Below, one piece after another: positions 16,220 through 23,537 of a stretch of DNA of 24,519 bases. Each line of letters opens with the position of its first letter. Within the stretch, counting starts at the first letter, position 1. Source of the stretch: JAGVPT01 sp964384415. GTDB taxonomy: Bacteria > Bacteroidota > Ignavibacteria > UBA10030 > UBA8401. The position numbers and the translations under genes are program-made. The DNA lies in NCBI GenBank assembly GCA_964384415.1, contig CAYLMV010000059.1, positions 1-24,519 on the forward strand, in the 5' to 3' direction. Under the pieces are notes generated by a model. The model was not told the origin of the DNA. It worked only from the letters and a program-made list of their open reading frames with translations, and did no database searches.

Positions 16220-18594
16220 AGACGGATCGTGAGAGACATATCTCTGTATTCATCGGTCACATCCGGATCTTCATGGTGATATTATTTTTGTCTGGCGCCT
16301 TCACATCGGGGATCGCTGCTCAGAAGCACTCATTCGAGGCGGAAACTGCAGTACTCATCGGCAGGACATCCAGAGTGGCTGACGCCGCAGCATCAGGAGG
16401 CTATGTTGCCAGGTTAATCGAACCCGGCGATGGGCTCAAGTTCACAAGCCTTCCCGCCGGCGGCAAATTGGCGATTCGTTATTCATCATCGGGAGTCGGC
16501 TTGATCGGTGTCGCTGTCAACAATCAACCTGTGCAACAGTTGAATGTTCATTCTTCGGGAGACCTCACAAGTTCATTCCTCTATGCCATAATTGAAATTG
16601 CGATCCCCGTCGATGCAATGCTTAGCATAAGTCTCGTTACCGGTGATATCGATGTGAATATTGATCAGATCATTGTCGGCGACGATGACCTGGGACTCCC
16701 TCCGGATATCTGGAACCTTCCGCCGTTGCCGGTGGCCGCCGGTCCGTATCCTGCCGATTGGAGGCGGTTGAGCCGGCTTTACACCGTGCCGGAGTGGTGG
16801 CGCGATGCCAAGTTTGGAGCATGGGCGCATTGGGATCCGCAATCAATGCCCGAGCAGGGCGACTGGTATGCACGCGGCATGTATGTTCAGGGCAGCAGAC
16901 AGTATGAGTACAATCTCAAATTCTTTGGTCATCCATCCGAATATGGTTATAAAGACATCTGCCGCAATTGGGTTATCGATCGATGGAAACCCGACGAATT
17001 GATGGACCTGTTTGTCGAAATGGGGGCCCGCTTCTTCATGGCGATGGGTTGTCACCATGACAATTTCGATTGCTATGATTCAAAATATCAGCCGTGGAAC
17101 TCGGTTCGCATCGGCCCCAAAATAGATATCGTCGGCACTTGGGAAAAGGAAGCACGCAAGCGGGGAATGCGTTTTGGCATCGGTTTTCACAATTCACCTG
17201 CCCGAACCTGGGGTCAGTTCATGCCGGTTCGGTACACTAGTGACAAAACGGGACAGATGAAGGGCGTGCCGTACGACGCTCTTCAAACGGTTGCGAACGG
17301 AAAAGGAAAATGGTGGGAAGGCATGGATCCGGTCGACCTTTATGGACCAGTTCACGACAATAAAGATCCGTTGCATTCACCCTTTGCCAACCAGTTCATG
17401 TGGCGCGTGGATGACGCTATCACAAAATATCACCCCGATGTCATCTACTTCGATGAACATGCGGGCGATTCACAATTGGATTTGGGTGTGCAGATGGGAC
17501 TTGGGGTTCTCGCTCCGCCGCTGGTCGCGAACTACTACAATAAATCCCTGCAATGGAACGATGGAAAAATGGACGCGGTGATTAATCTCAAAGGCGTGGG
17601 CGGACGATATGACAGCTTCCAAAACAAATCCGAAATGCTTCCCTACGTTGACCGTTCCCTCGTCAAGAGCACCGAAGCTTTTATTGAACCGGAGATCATG
17701 GCCTATCCGTTTCAGACCGAAACCAGCATTGCGGCCTGGCACTATCAAGAAGGCCAGGAGTACATGGACGCCGGAACCGTCATCCGGTCATTGATGCAAA
17801 ATGTTTGCCGCAATGGATCCATGCTCCTTAACATCACTCAGCACGGCCGCGGCGACCTTGATCCACAAGTGATTCGGATTTGCAAAGACATCGGCGCATG
17901 GTTGAAGATCAACGGCGAAGCTGTCTACGGGTCTCGCCCGTTTGAAGTCTGTGGTGAGAATTCAGTTTGCTACACTCGCAACGACGGCAATGTCTACGCA
18001 ACGCTCTTGGAATGGCGAGGCAGTCCAATCACGCTGAAAGCTCTACGTGTCGGCGGGCCGACCTTGGGCAGAGTATCTCGAGTTGAACTGCTTGGCTCAA
18101 ACGTCGAGCTGTCTTTTGTTCAGGACGATCGGGGACTGACGGTGATGTTCAGCGGGCCGGTGCAGCCGCTGCCTGGGGTCGTTGATCAGCAGCTGGCTTC
18201 GAGGTGTCGTGTTCTGCGTATCACACAGGACAGAGGCTGGATCAATGACGATGACCCTGGAGCGACGGCACCTGGGTGGGTTCGCCGCTGCAATCTGGGA
18301 ACAGGCGACTTCAACAACGATCTGACAACCAGCAACGTGCCTGGGGATGTCTGGAGTTGTTCGTTCACGGGAAGCAGCGTCTCAGTGATTGCCCCGAAAG
18401 AAGCGGGAGCTGGAAAGATCGAGGTTCAGATAGATGGGCAAACCCGTGCAACGGCCGATTTGTCCGCCCCGGGTGCGCGCCAAGCTCAGCAGGTGATCTG
18501 CAGGGTGAATGAGCTGAGTACAAACAGACATGTCATTAGTATTGTCAATCGTGGACCCGGACCCGTGGCTGTTGATGCAATACGCGCCCAATAA
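16216..18594 (+). CDS. Multidomain GH29 alpha-L-fucosidase with N- and C-terminal beta-sandwich modules
   Basis: A 792-residue secreted protein. The frame is open from 16057, but ATG 16216 is chosen: it overlaps the preceding TGA (ATGA) and begins a leader with hydrophobic core FMVILFLSGAFTSGIAAQ. Residues ~38-155 (HSFEAETAVLIG to VNIDQIIVGDD) look like a CBM6/CBM35-type module. The GH29 barrel runs ~190-550: WWRDAKFGAWAHWDPQ, CHHDNFD (279-285), and nucleophile Asp413 in VIYFDEHAGD. A beta domain follows. The last ~118 residues (WINDDDPG, VWSCSFTGSSVSV, GKIEVQIDGQ, HVISIVNRG) form another galactose-binding-like sandwich. It is clearly homologous to the GH29 protein encoded at 2207-3919 but differs in having Asn where that protein has Gly after HHD. 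Coupled to the alpha/alpha-barrel gene. Confidence 0.9.
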   Translation: MKTDRERHISVFIGHIRIFMVILFLSGAFTSGIAAQKHSFEAETAVLIGRTSRVADAAASGGYVARLIEPGDGLKFTSLPAGGKLAIRYSSSGVGLIGVAVNNQPVQQLNVHSSGDLTSSFLYAIIEIAIPVDAMLSISLVTGDIDVNIDQIIVGDDDLGLPPDIWNLPPLPVAAGPYPADWRRLSRLYTVPEWWRDAKFGAWAHWDPQSMPEQGDWYARGMYVQGSRQYEYNLKFFGHPSEYGYKDICRNWVIDRWKPDELMDLFVEMGARFFMAMGCHHDNFDCYDSKYQPWNSVRIGPKIDIVGTWEKEARKRGMRFGIGFHNSPARTWGQFMPVRYTSDKTGQMKGVPYDALQTVANGKGKWWEGMDPVDLYGPVHDNKDPLHSPFANQFMWRVDDAITKYHPDVIYFDEHAGDSQLDLGVQMGLGVLAPPLVANYYNKSLQWNDGKMDAVINLKGVGGRYDSFQNKSEMLPYVDRSLVKSTEAFIEPEIMAYPFQTETSIAAWHYQEGQEYMDAGTVIRSLMQNVCRNGSMLLNITQHGRGDLDPQVIRICKDIGAWLKINGEAVYGSRPFEVCGENSVCYTRNDGNVYATLLEWRGSPITLKALRVGGPTLGRVSRVELLGSNVELSFVQDDRGLTVMFSGPVQPLPGVVDQQLASRCRVLRITQDRGWINDDDPGATAPGWVRRCNLGTGDFNNDLTTSNVPGDVWSCSFTGSSVSVIAPKEAGAGKIEVQIDGQTRATADLSAPGARQAQQVICRVNELSTNRHVISIVNRGPGPVAVDAIRAQ

Positions 18595-18752
18595 GCGACT
18601 TCGGAATTGTAAGGGTAGTTGGATCTTGTATCAACGGCGTCGTCGAGCAGGATCACCTGACGCGTGTTGACTTCCAATCAATGAGATGGACGGGTGATGA
18701 CTCTGTGCTCTTCTTACCAGTTCTATATGATCACATGGCGTTGGTAATTACT

Positions 18753-20204
18753 TCAAGGCGTTCTAAAACTCCAGCGTGCTTTGTCGCTCTTGGGGTCGAA
18801 CTTGGCAAGGGTGGGCGTGCAGTCGCCCACAGCGGTCAGAGCCAGGGGTTCCTTGGAATTGGGTGCAGCCTTCGGCATGATACGGTATGTGCCATCAGGC
18901 AGCTGATCGATGCGCCACAATTGTTCGGGATTGCCAGTGAAGGCAGAATCCGCCACAACATCGGCATCTGAGGTGGCTGCCAGCGCGCGATCCGTTCCGG
19001 CGATAGTAATTTTAAAATAGGGCGAACCGGGATAGCCGCCGACATCGGCGACAGGTGTGATCGTCCACTTTTGATGCGGGCGGAACATATAATCGCCCAT
19101 ACGAATGCCGATGATGCCGGTCGGCCAGTTCTTTGACACATCAGCAAGTTCCTGAAGCGGAATCGGCTTCACCGGTTCGTCGAGCGCGCGTCCAAAGGCA
19201 CGCATGCCGCCGGCCATTCGCGTGAAATCCACAACCAGTTCCAGCGAGTAGCCGCTGCGTTCAGACTGGATCTCATATGTGCCTTCTTTGAAGTTGTCGC
19301 CGGCAACGGGCCATCCGTCTCTCCAAAGCAGCGGTCGAATGCCCAACACGCTTCGGCCACCTTGTTCCAGGTCTGCCTCATAATGGCAGGAGAATTTCTG
19401 AACGCCGTCTCCCAGATCCAGAAGGCCGAAGTGGCCTGGCCCAGTAACGTGACCGCTGGCGCCAACAAAAAACTTGCCGCCGCCTTTGAGCATGTCCCTG
19501 CCCATGTTGTCCAGGTATGGACCTGTCACTTTACCCGAGCGGCCCACCCGAATGTTGTAGGTGGAGTTGCCGCCGTCGCAACAAGTTCCATGAGTGCCAA
19601 GGAGGTAGTACCAGCCGTCGCGATACATCAAAGCTGTGGCTTCGCAGTCGATGGCGATGTTAATAGCTTGGTTGTTGGGGATTCGCATCCCTGTTTTGGG
19701 ATCGAGCTCGACGATTCGGATGAAACCAAAATAGGTCCCATAGGTGAGCCACAGCCGGCCATCGGTGGGATCGAGAAGGAACGCCGGATCGATTGCATCA
19801 CAGTCCTCCACACCGTCAGAAGCGGCGACAACGGTGTCATCTTTGAATCCGAAGTCGGGGGATTGAGGGTCGAGCGTCTTGGTCCACATCACGTGGACAT
19901 TGCTGGCATGTCCGCCTGCCAGTCCGCCTCCTCCTTTGGCGTAGGAGACGTAGTAACGATCTCCTATGTGGATGATGTCGGGGGCAACTCCGCCGCCGGG
20001 ACGCACGGCTCCGCCATGCCAGGTCCAGCCATCGTCGGAAATCAAGCCTCCGCCGCCGGTGCCGAACGTGTAATACTTGCCGTCACATTGCACGATGGTA
20101 GAGGGATCATGGATGTAAGGTTTGCCGACCTGAGCCAGGGCCGTACCAGATACCGAGAGAAAAAGCAGAGTGGTGATGGGTGATATTAGAATGCGGGATT
20201 TCAT
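18753..20204 (-). CDS. GH43 glycosidase (arabinanase-like) with ricin-type C-terminal region
   Basis: A 483-residue secreted protein on the minus strand. The frame extends upstream, but ATG at 20204 is supported by GGAGG just before it and begins the signal peptide MKSRILISPITTLLFLSVSG ending ALAQ. The GH43 propeller has base Asp33 in IHDPSTI, pKa modulator Asp139 in CDAIDPAFLLDPTDG, acid Glu188 in IDCEATALMY, and His258 in TGPGHFGLL. HDPS and the GPGHFG region resemble endo-/exo-arabinanase-like GH43 subfamilies. From ~365 the chain has repeating Q-W motifs (HQKWTITPV, EQLWRIDQLPDGTYRI, KARWSF) suggesting a ricin-like beta-trefoil that binds galactose or xylose. It is the second gene of a two-gene minus-strand unit and converges with the plus-strand operon. 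Confidence 0.88.
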   Translation of the reverse strand: MKSRILISPITTLLFLSVSGTALAQVGKPYIHDPSTIVQCDGKYYTFGTGGGGLISDDGWTWHGGAVRPGGGVAPDIIHIGDRYYVSYAKGGGGLAGGHASNVHVMWTKTLDPQSPDFGFKDDTVVAASDGVEDCDAIDPAFLLDPTDGRLWLTYGTYFGFIRIVELDPKTGMRIPNNQAINIAIDCEATALMYRDGWYYLLGTHGTCCDGGNSTYNIRVGRSGKVTGPYLDNMGRDMLKGGGKFFVGASGHVTGPGHFGLLDLGDGVQKFSCHYEADLEQGGRSVLGIRPLLWRDGWPVAGDNFKEGTYEIQSERSGYSLELVVDFTRMAGGMRAFGRALDEPVKPIPLQELADVSKNWPTGIIGIRMGDYMFRPHQKWTITPVADVGGYPGSPYFKITIAGTDRALAATSDADVVADSAFTGNPEQLWRIDQLPDGTYRIMPKAAPNSKEPLALTAVGDCTPTLAKFDPKSDKARWSFRTP

Positions 20205-20208
20205 AAAG

Positions 20209-20213
20209 CCTCC
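20209..20213 (-). promoter_or_regulatory. Shine-Dalgarno site for the minus-strand GH43 gene
   Basis: On the minus strand GGAGG precedes ATG (first base 20204) by 4 nt (CTTT). This selects the internal Met over the longer upstream reading frame. Confidence 0.75.
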
Positions 20214-20251
20214 AAAAACAAAAAGATTGAAATCAAAAATTGGATAACTCA

Positions 20252-20992
20252 TCAATTTCCAGGGTGTTCAGAGCTCATCGTAAGATCTTTGATCGGTTCA
20301 CCATTCTCATCGATGAAGCGGATGCAGAAATCACTCATGCCGGGCCCGTTGATAACTGCGCCGCGGATGAGGTTCCGGCCCTTCTTGAGTGTGAGGCGCT
20401 TGGAGACGCAGTCATCCATCACCATCCGCCGATCACCGGAGAGGATAACGGCTTCCTTGCCGTTGAGCCACCACATGGATGCCGAGTTGGACCCGACTGC
20501 CATGCGAACGTTCTCCATCTCCCGCGGGCTGTTGATGACGGTGACAGCCCAGAACAGGACGCCGTATATCTGCTTGTTCAAGCCGTAGGCGAAACGAAAG
20601 AGCTTGACGTTGAAATGAGTGGATTCCAAGGCATGCCATCTAAGTTCCTGTCCGGCAACCGTGACCTTGTCGCCGTCGTGCGGAACTACGATGAACTGGT
20701 TGGGAAAATACTCGGTATTGAGAGCGTTGCGGACGTAGCTGTCGGTAAAGACGGTATTGCTTCGGTTCGGTTTGATAATCGGCTCGAGAAGGAGCCAACG
20801 CTGGAGAAAGCCGTCAGCGTCCGGAGCTTTGGCAGCCGATGTGGCCGGCGTGAAGTACGGCGCGAGACTGCGAGTCGTATCGCTGCTTGCGGCGGCGCGA
20901 GCGGCGCTATCAGATGCGGCAGGAGTGCCTTGAAACGCCAATACGGCCAGAAAGGCGATTACGAACATCGTGATATAGCGGTACAAGTTCAT
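20252..20992 (-). CDS. Secreted esterase-associated domain protein (function unknown)
   Basis: A 246-residue minus-strand protein. ATG at 20992 is preferred to the longer frame from 21154 because it starts a signal peptide (MNLYRYITMFVIAFLAVLAF, then QGTPAAS), whereas the extension is Arg-rich and unlike a leader. An Ala/Ser-rich linker (~25-50) leads into one folded domain (GFLQRWLLLEPI, EYFPNQF, DKVTVAGQELRWHA, VLFWAVTVINSP, ASMWWLNGKEAV, VSKRLTLKKGRN, GMSDFCIRFID). I recall this beta-sandwich as an accessory region in acetylxylan-esterase-like and other carbohydrate-active proteins; here it stands alone. WWLNGKE and the KKG-N-I turn resemble galactose-binding-like folds. No catalytic triad is evident. 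The GH43-lectin gene follows 47 bp downstream, so the two are probably co-transcribed. Confidence 0.72.
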   Translation of the reverse strand: MNLYRYITMFVIAFLAVLAFQGTPAASDSAARAAASSDTTRSLAPYFTPATSAAKAPDADGFLQRWLLLEPIIKPNRSNTVFTDSYVRNALNTEYFPNQFIVVPHDGDKVTVAGQELRWHALESTHFNVKLFRFAYGLNKQIYGVLFWAVTVINSPREMENVRMAVGSNSASMWWLNGKEAVILSGDRRMVMDDCVSKRLTLKKGRNLIRGAVINGPGMSDFCIRFIDENGEPIKDLTMSSEHPGN

Positions 20993-21423
20993 AGCAGACC
21001 TTTTGCAGAATTTTCGATTTTGGAATGCGAAACGAGAACGAATCTCTCTCTGTGAATCCAGTTTACATAATTCGCGACGCATTTTCAAGCGGATTGATCG
21101 GCCGGGTCTCGGCGGCGGACGCCGATTACGATGTCGGTGGATTTCTGCTAACAACTTTCATGGCACAACCGGTTCGGGTGAATTCCATCCATCGCGCATC
21201 AACAACTGGCGAAAGAGGATTGAAGGCAAATTGAAAAAGCTGATCCGCGACAAAGAAAGCGCCGCGGGCGATCGAAATGGTCGGAAACGGAGAAATGGCT
21301 TTCGGGCTAAAACTCCTGGGGTGGGTTACCGATGGTCTTGAGTTGTTCACGACAAAAACAGGAATCACATTCACAAGCACTTATGGCGGGAACCTATCTC
21401 CCAACATATACAGCAAAGGCGCT
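20993..21423. other. 431-bp divergent intergenic region (presumed promoters plus GH43 remnant)
   Basis: Divergent region between the minus-strand pair and the plus-strand esterase-GH43 gene, so it should hold promoters for both. I cannot mark convincing -10/-35 boxes; group-specific Bacteroidota-type promoters are hard to see by eye. Short frames on both strands lack leaders, Shine-Dalgarno sites and family motifs, except the GH43 fragment listed separately. Confidence 0.5.
21277..21363 (+). pseudogene. Vestigial fragment of a GH43 gene
   Basis: These 29 codons encode GEMAFGLK, GWVTDG and TTKTG, aligning without gaps to residues 528-556 of the GH43 domain of the next gene (GEATFGLK, GWVTDG, RTKTG; bases 23005-23091). 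By hand, 19 of 29 residues and 59 of 87 bases match. The segment covers the GH43 catalytic-acid block (D-G-x-E). It is in frame with the downstream gene, but a TGA at 21241 closes the frame upstream and a signal peptide begins downstream at 21424, so it is not part of the working protein. Similarity stops right after TKTG. Best read as the relic of a lost GH43 paralogue; many of the base differences are synonymous, which argues against a very recent local duplication. Confidence 0.75.
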
Positions 21424-23364
21424 ATGAAAAATAAACTCTTTCTTGTAACAGCGTTCTTCATCGGATCATTTTTGTTAAATACAAAAGTATCTGCACAAGA
21501 TCCGAACTTCTATATTTACATCTGCTTCGGGCAATCGAACATGGAAGGCTTTCCGGGAATCGAAGATCAGGATAAGGCGAACGTCGATGACCGCTTTCGG
21601 GTACTTGCAACGGTTGACGACCCGGGCCGGAGCAGGGAAAAAGGAGACTGGTATACTGCCGTTCCTCCGCTCTGCCGCCCCAACACGGGACTGTGCCCTG
21701 CCGATTATTTCGGGAGAACGATGATTGCTCATCTTCCCGGGAATATCAAAGTGGGAATTGTGAATGTGGCGGTCGCAGGGTGTAAGATAGAATTGTTCGA
21801 AAGAGATAGTTTTCAAACGTACGCTTCGACAGCCCCACAGTGGATGACGAATATCATCAAAACATATAGCGGAAATCCTTACGCCTACCTTGTCGAGATG
21901 GCGAAACGCGCAAAGAACGAGGGCGTGATCAAAGGCATCTTGCTGCATCAGGGAGAATCAAACACGAATGACAGTACATGGACGTTGAAAGTAAAAAGTG
22001 TCTATGACAATCTCATAAAGGATTTAGACCTCGATTCAAAATCGGTTCCTTTGCTCGCCGGAGAGGTGGTGAATGCAGACGAAAATGGTGCGTGCGCATC
22101 GATGAATAAAATAATTGCATCGCTTCCGAAGGTCGTTCCCAACGCCTATGTCATTTCTTCGAGCGGCTGTGCAAGCCGGTTCGACCATCTGCATTTTACT
22201 GCGGCCGGATACAGAAAGCTCGGGACGAGATACGGAATAAAAATGCTTTCGCTGTTAGGATACGAAGTTGCGGAACCCTATATACCGCAAGACCAGGGAG
22301 GAGCAACCGGGAAAAAGGAAATAGTTCCGGGGATACAGGCTCCTCCGGCAGATTCGGGACAGAGGAATTTTGGTGGACCGCCTCCCGGATCCCCCGGACA
22401 AGGGCAGGCATTACGGCTGCCTCGTCCCGAGCCGAAAATCCAAACCATCTCGCTGGATGATATTTCCATGAGCGATCCTTATGTCTATCCCGATGAAAAG
22501 ACCCATACGTATTATCTGACGGGCACCGGCGGCCGACTCTATAAAAGTGAAGACTTAAAGATGTGGACCGGCCCTTATCCTATCATCGACCTCGCGGGAA
22601 CATGGATGGATGGGCATTGGGTAGCGGCAGCTGAGATCCATCATATCGGGAACAAATATTATCTGGCTGGTACCTGGAGCGATCATGGTCACCTGATCGA
22701 ATACGTTCCACGGCGATACAACGTGCCGCGCAACCAGACGCAGCTTTTGGCAGCCGATTCGCCCGACGGGCCGTATAAACCTCTCGTTGCCGACCATGAA
22801 TTCTGTCTCGGTCCAGAAGATTGGGATATCATAGACGGCACACTCTACCAGGAGCATGACACCACCTATATGGTGTTCGTTCATGAGTGGACGCAACTCA
22901 TCGACGGCACGATGGCGTACATGCCGCTTTCAAAGGACCTGACGCATCGAATTGCTGAGCCGACAACCATCTTTCGTGCCAGTGAGGCTGAATGGTCGAA
23001 AGAGATGAACAGCATCGGTGAAGCGACGTTCGGACTAAAGATGCCTGGTTGGGTTACCGACGGTCCGGAAATGTTCCGCACCAAAACCGGCAGGCTCGGC
23101 ATGCTATGGTCGAGCTGGGGTGCGCATCGGTACGCCCAGGGTGTGGCGTACTCTGAATCGGGAAACATCAGAGGTCCGTGGGTCCAAGCGAAAGACGCAT
23201 TGAAGGGAGACAATTCCGGTCACGGTATGTTGTTTACCACTTTCGCGGGTAAGCGCCTGTTCATTGTTCACCATGCAGAGGAGAAAGGTCCGCGGAAGCC
23301 GCAATTGTATGAAGTTGATGATACAGGTGATACTTTAGTCCTTGGGCCAAGATATAATCCGTGA
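21424..23364 (+). CDS. Bifunctional SGNH acetylesterase - GH43 glycosidase fusion
   Basis: A 646-residue secreted protein. ATG 21424 starts the signal peptide MKNKLFLVTAFFIGSFLL ending VSAQ; an upstream in-frame extension is rejected (see the GH43 remnant). Residues ~27-285 are an SGNH esterase of the sialate-O-acetylesterase/CE6 type: FGQSNMEG with nucleophile Ser38, LLHQGESN (173-180), and DHLH with Asp254 and His257. A flexible Gly/Pro/Gln-rich linker follows (~290-338). The GH43 propeller starts ~344: base Asp351 in MSDPYVYPDE, pKa modulator Asp471 in DIIDGTLYQE, acid Glu549 in TDGPEMF, and His600 in SGHGML. The enzyme should deacetylate xylan or a similar polymer and cut a nearby arabinosyl or xylosyl unit. 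It is transcribed away from the minus-strand pair and followed by an esterase-family gene. Confidence 0.88.
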   Translation: MKNKLFLVTAFFIGSFLLNTKVSAQDPNFYIYICFGQSNMEGFPGIEDQDKANVDDRFRVLATVDDPGRSREKGDWYTAVPPLCRPNTGLCPADYFGRTMIAHLPGNIKVGIVNVAVAGCKIELFERDSFQTYASTAPQWMTNIIKTYSGNPYAYLVEMAKRAKNEGVIKGILLHQGESNTNDSTWTLKVKSVYDNLIKDLDLDSKSVPLLAGEVVNADENGACASMNKIIASLPKVVPNAYVISSSGCASRFDHLHFTAAGYRKLGTRYGIKMLSLLGYEVAEPYIPQDQGGATGKKEIVPGIQAPPADSGQRNFGGPPPGSPGQGQALRLPRPEPKIQTISLDDISMSDPYVYPDEKTHTYYLTGTGGRLYKSEDLKMWTGPYPIIDLAGTWMDGHWVAAAEIHHIGNKYYLAGTWSDHGHLIEYVPRRYNVPRNQTQLLAADSPDGPYKPLVADHEFCLGPEDWDIIDGTLYQEHDTTYMVFVHEWTQLIDGTMAYMPLSKDLTHRIAEPTTIFRASEAEWSKEMNSIGEATFGLKMPGWVTDGPEMFRTKTGRLGMLWSSWGAHRYAQGVAYSESGNIRGPWVQAKDALKGDNSGHGMLFTTFAGKRLFIVHHAEEKGPRKPQLYEVDDTGDTLVLGPRYNP

Positions 23365-23396
23365 TTGAGAGAGCGAACGGCTCTTGGCATTTCCCT

Positions 23397-23439
23397 GGCT
23401 CCCTCCCCGTTTTTGCTCCCCTCAAACGGGGAAGGAGTC
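23397..23439 (+). terminator. Strong stem-loop after the esterase-GH43 gene (possible terminator)
   Basis: Arms at 23397-23412 and 23424-23439 form a ~16-bp stem (core CCCCGTTT/AAACGGGG) with one C-A mismatch and one G-U pair; the loop is 11 nt. It lies 33 bp after the TGA stop. No T-run follows the 3' arm, so intrinsic termination is uncertain; it may instead protect the 3' end of the mRNA. Confidence 0.5.
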
Positions 23440-23537
23440 CGGCAATAACACTGATGACTTCTCTCAATGAAGCCTCCAATAGATATCCGGACAGCAAAAT
23501 CTATTATCGGTACACATGAAACTAATATAATGGGATT

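Noticed and set aside
19362..20183. 273-residue plus-strand open frame
   Set aside because: Antisense to the GH43-ricin gene, which has all catalytic residues, a signal peptide and a Shine-Dalgarno site; the plus frame shows no recognisable motif.
20240..21055. 271-residue plus-strand open frame
   Set aside because: Antisense to the esterase-associated domain gene; low-complexity Arg/Gly-rich end and no leader.
21003..21276. Short plus-strand frames upstream of the GH43 relic as extra genes or further relic
   Set aside because: No similarity to other parts of GH43 could be found by eye in any frame; no leader or Shine-Dalgarno site.
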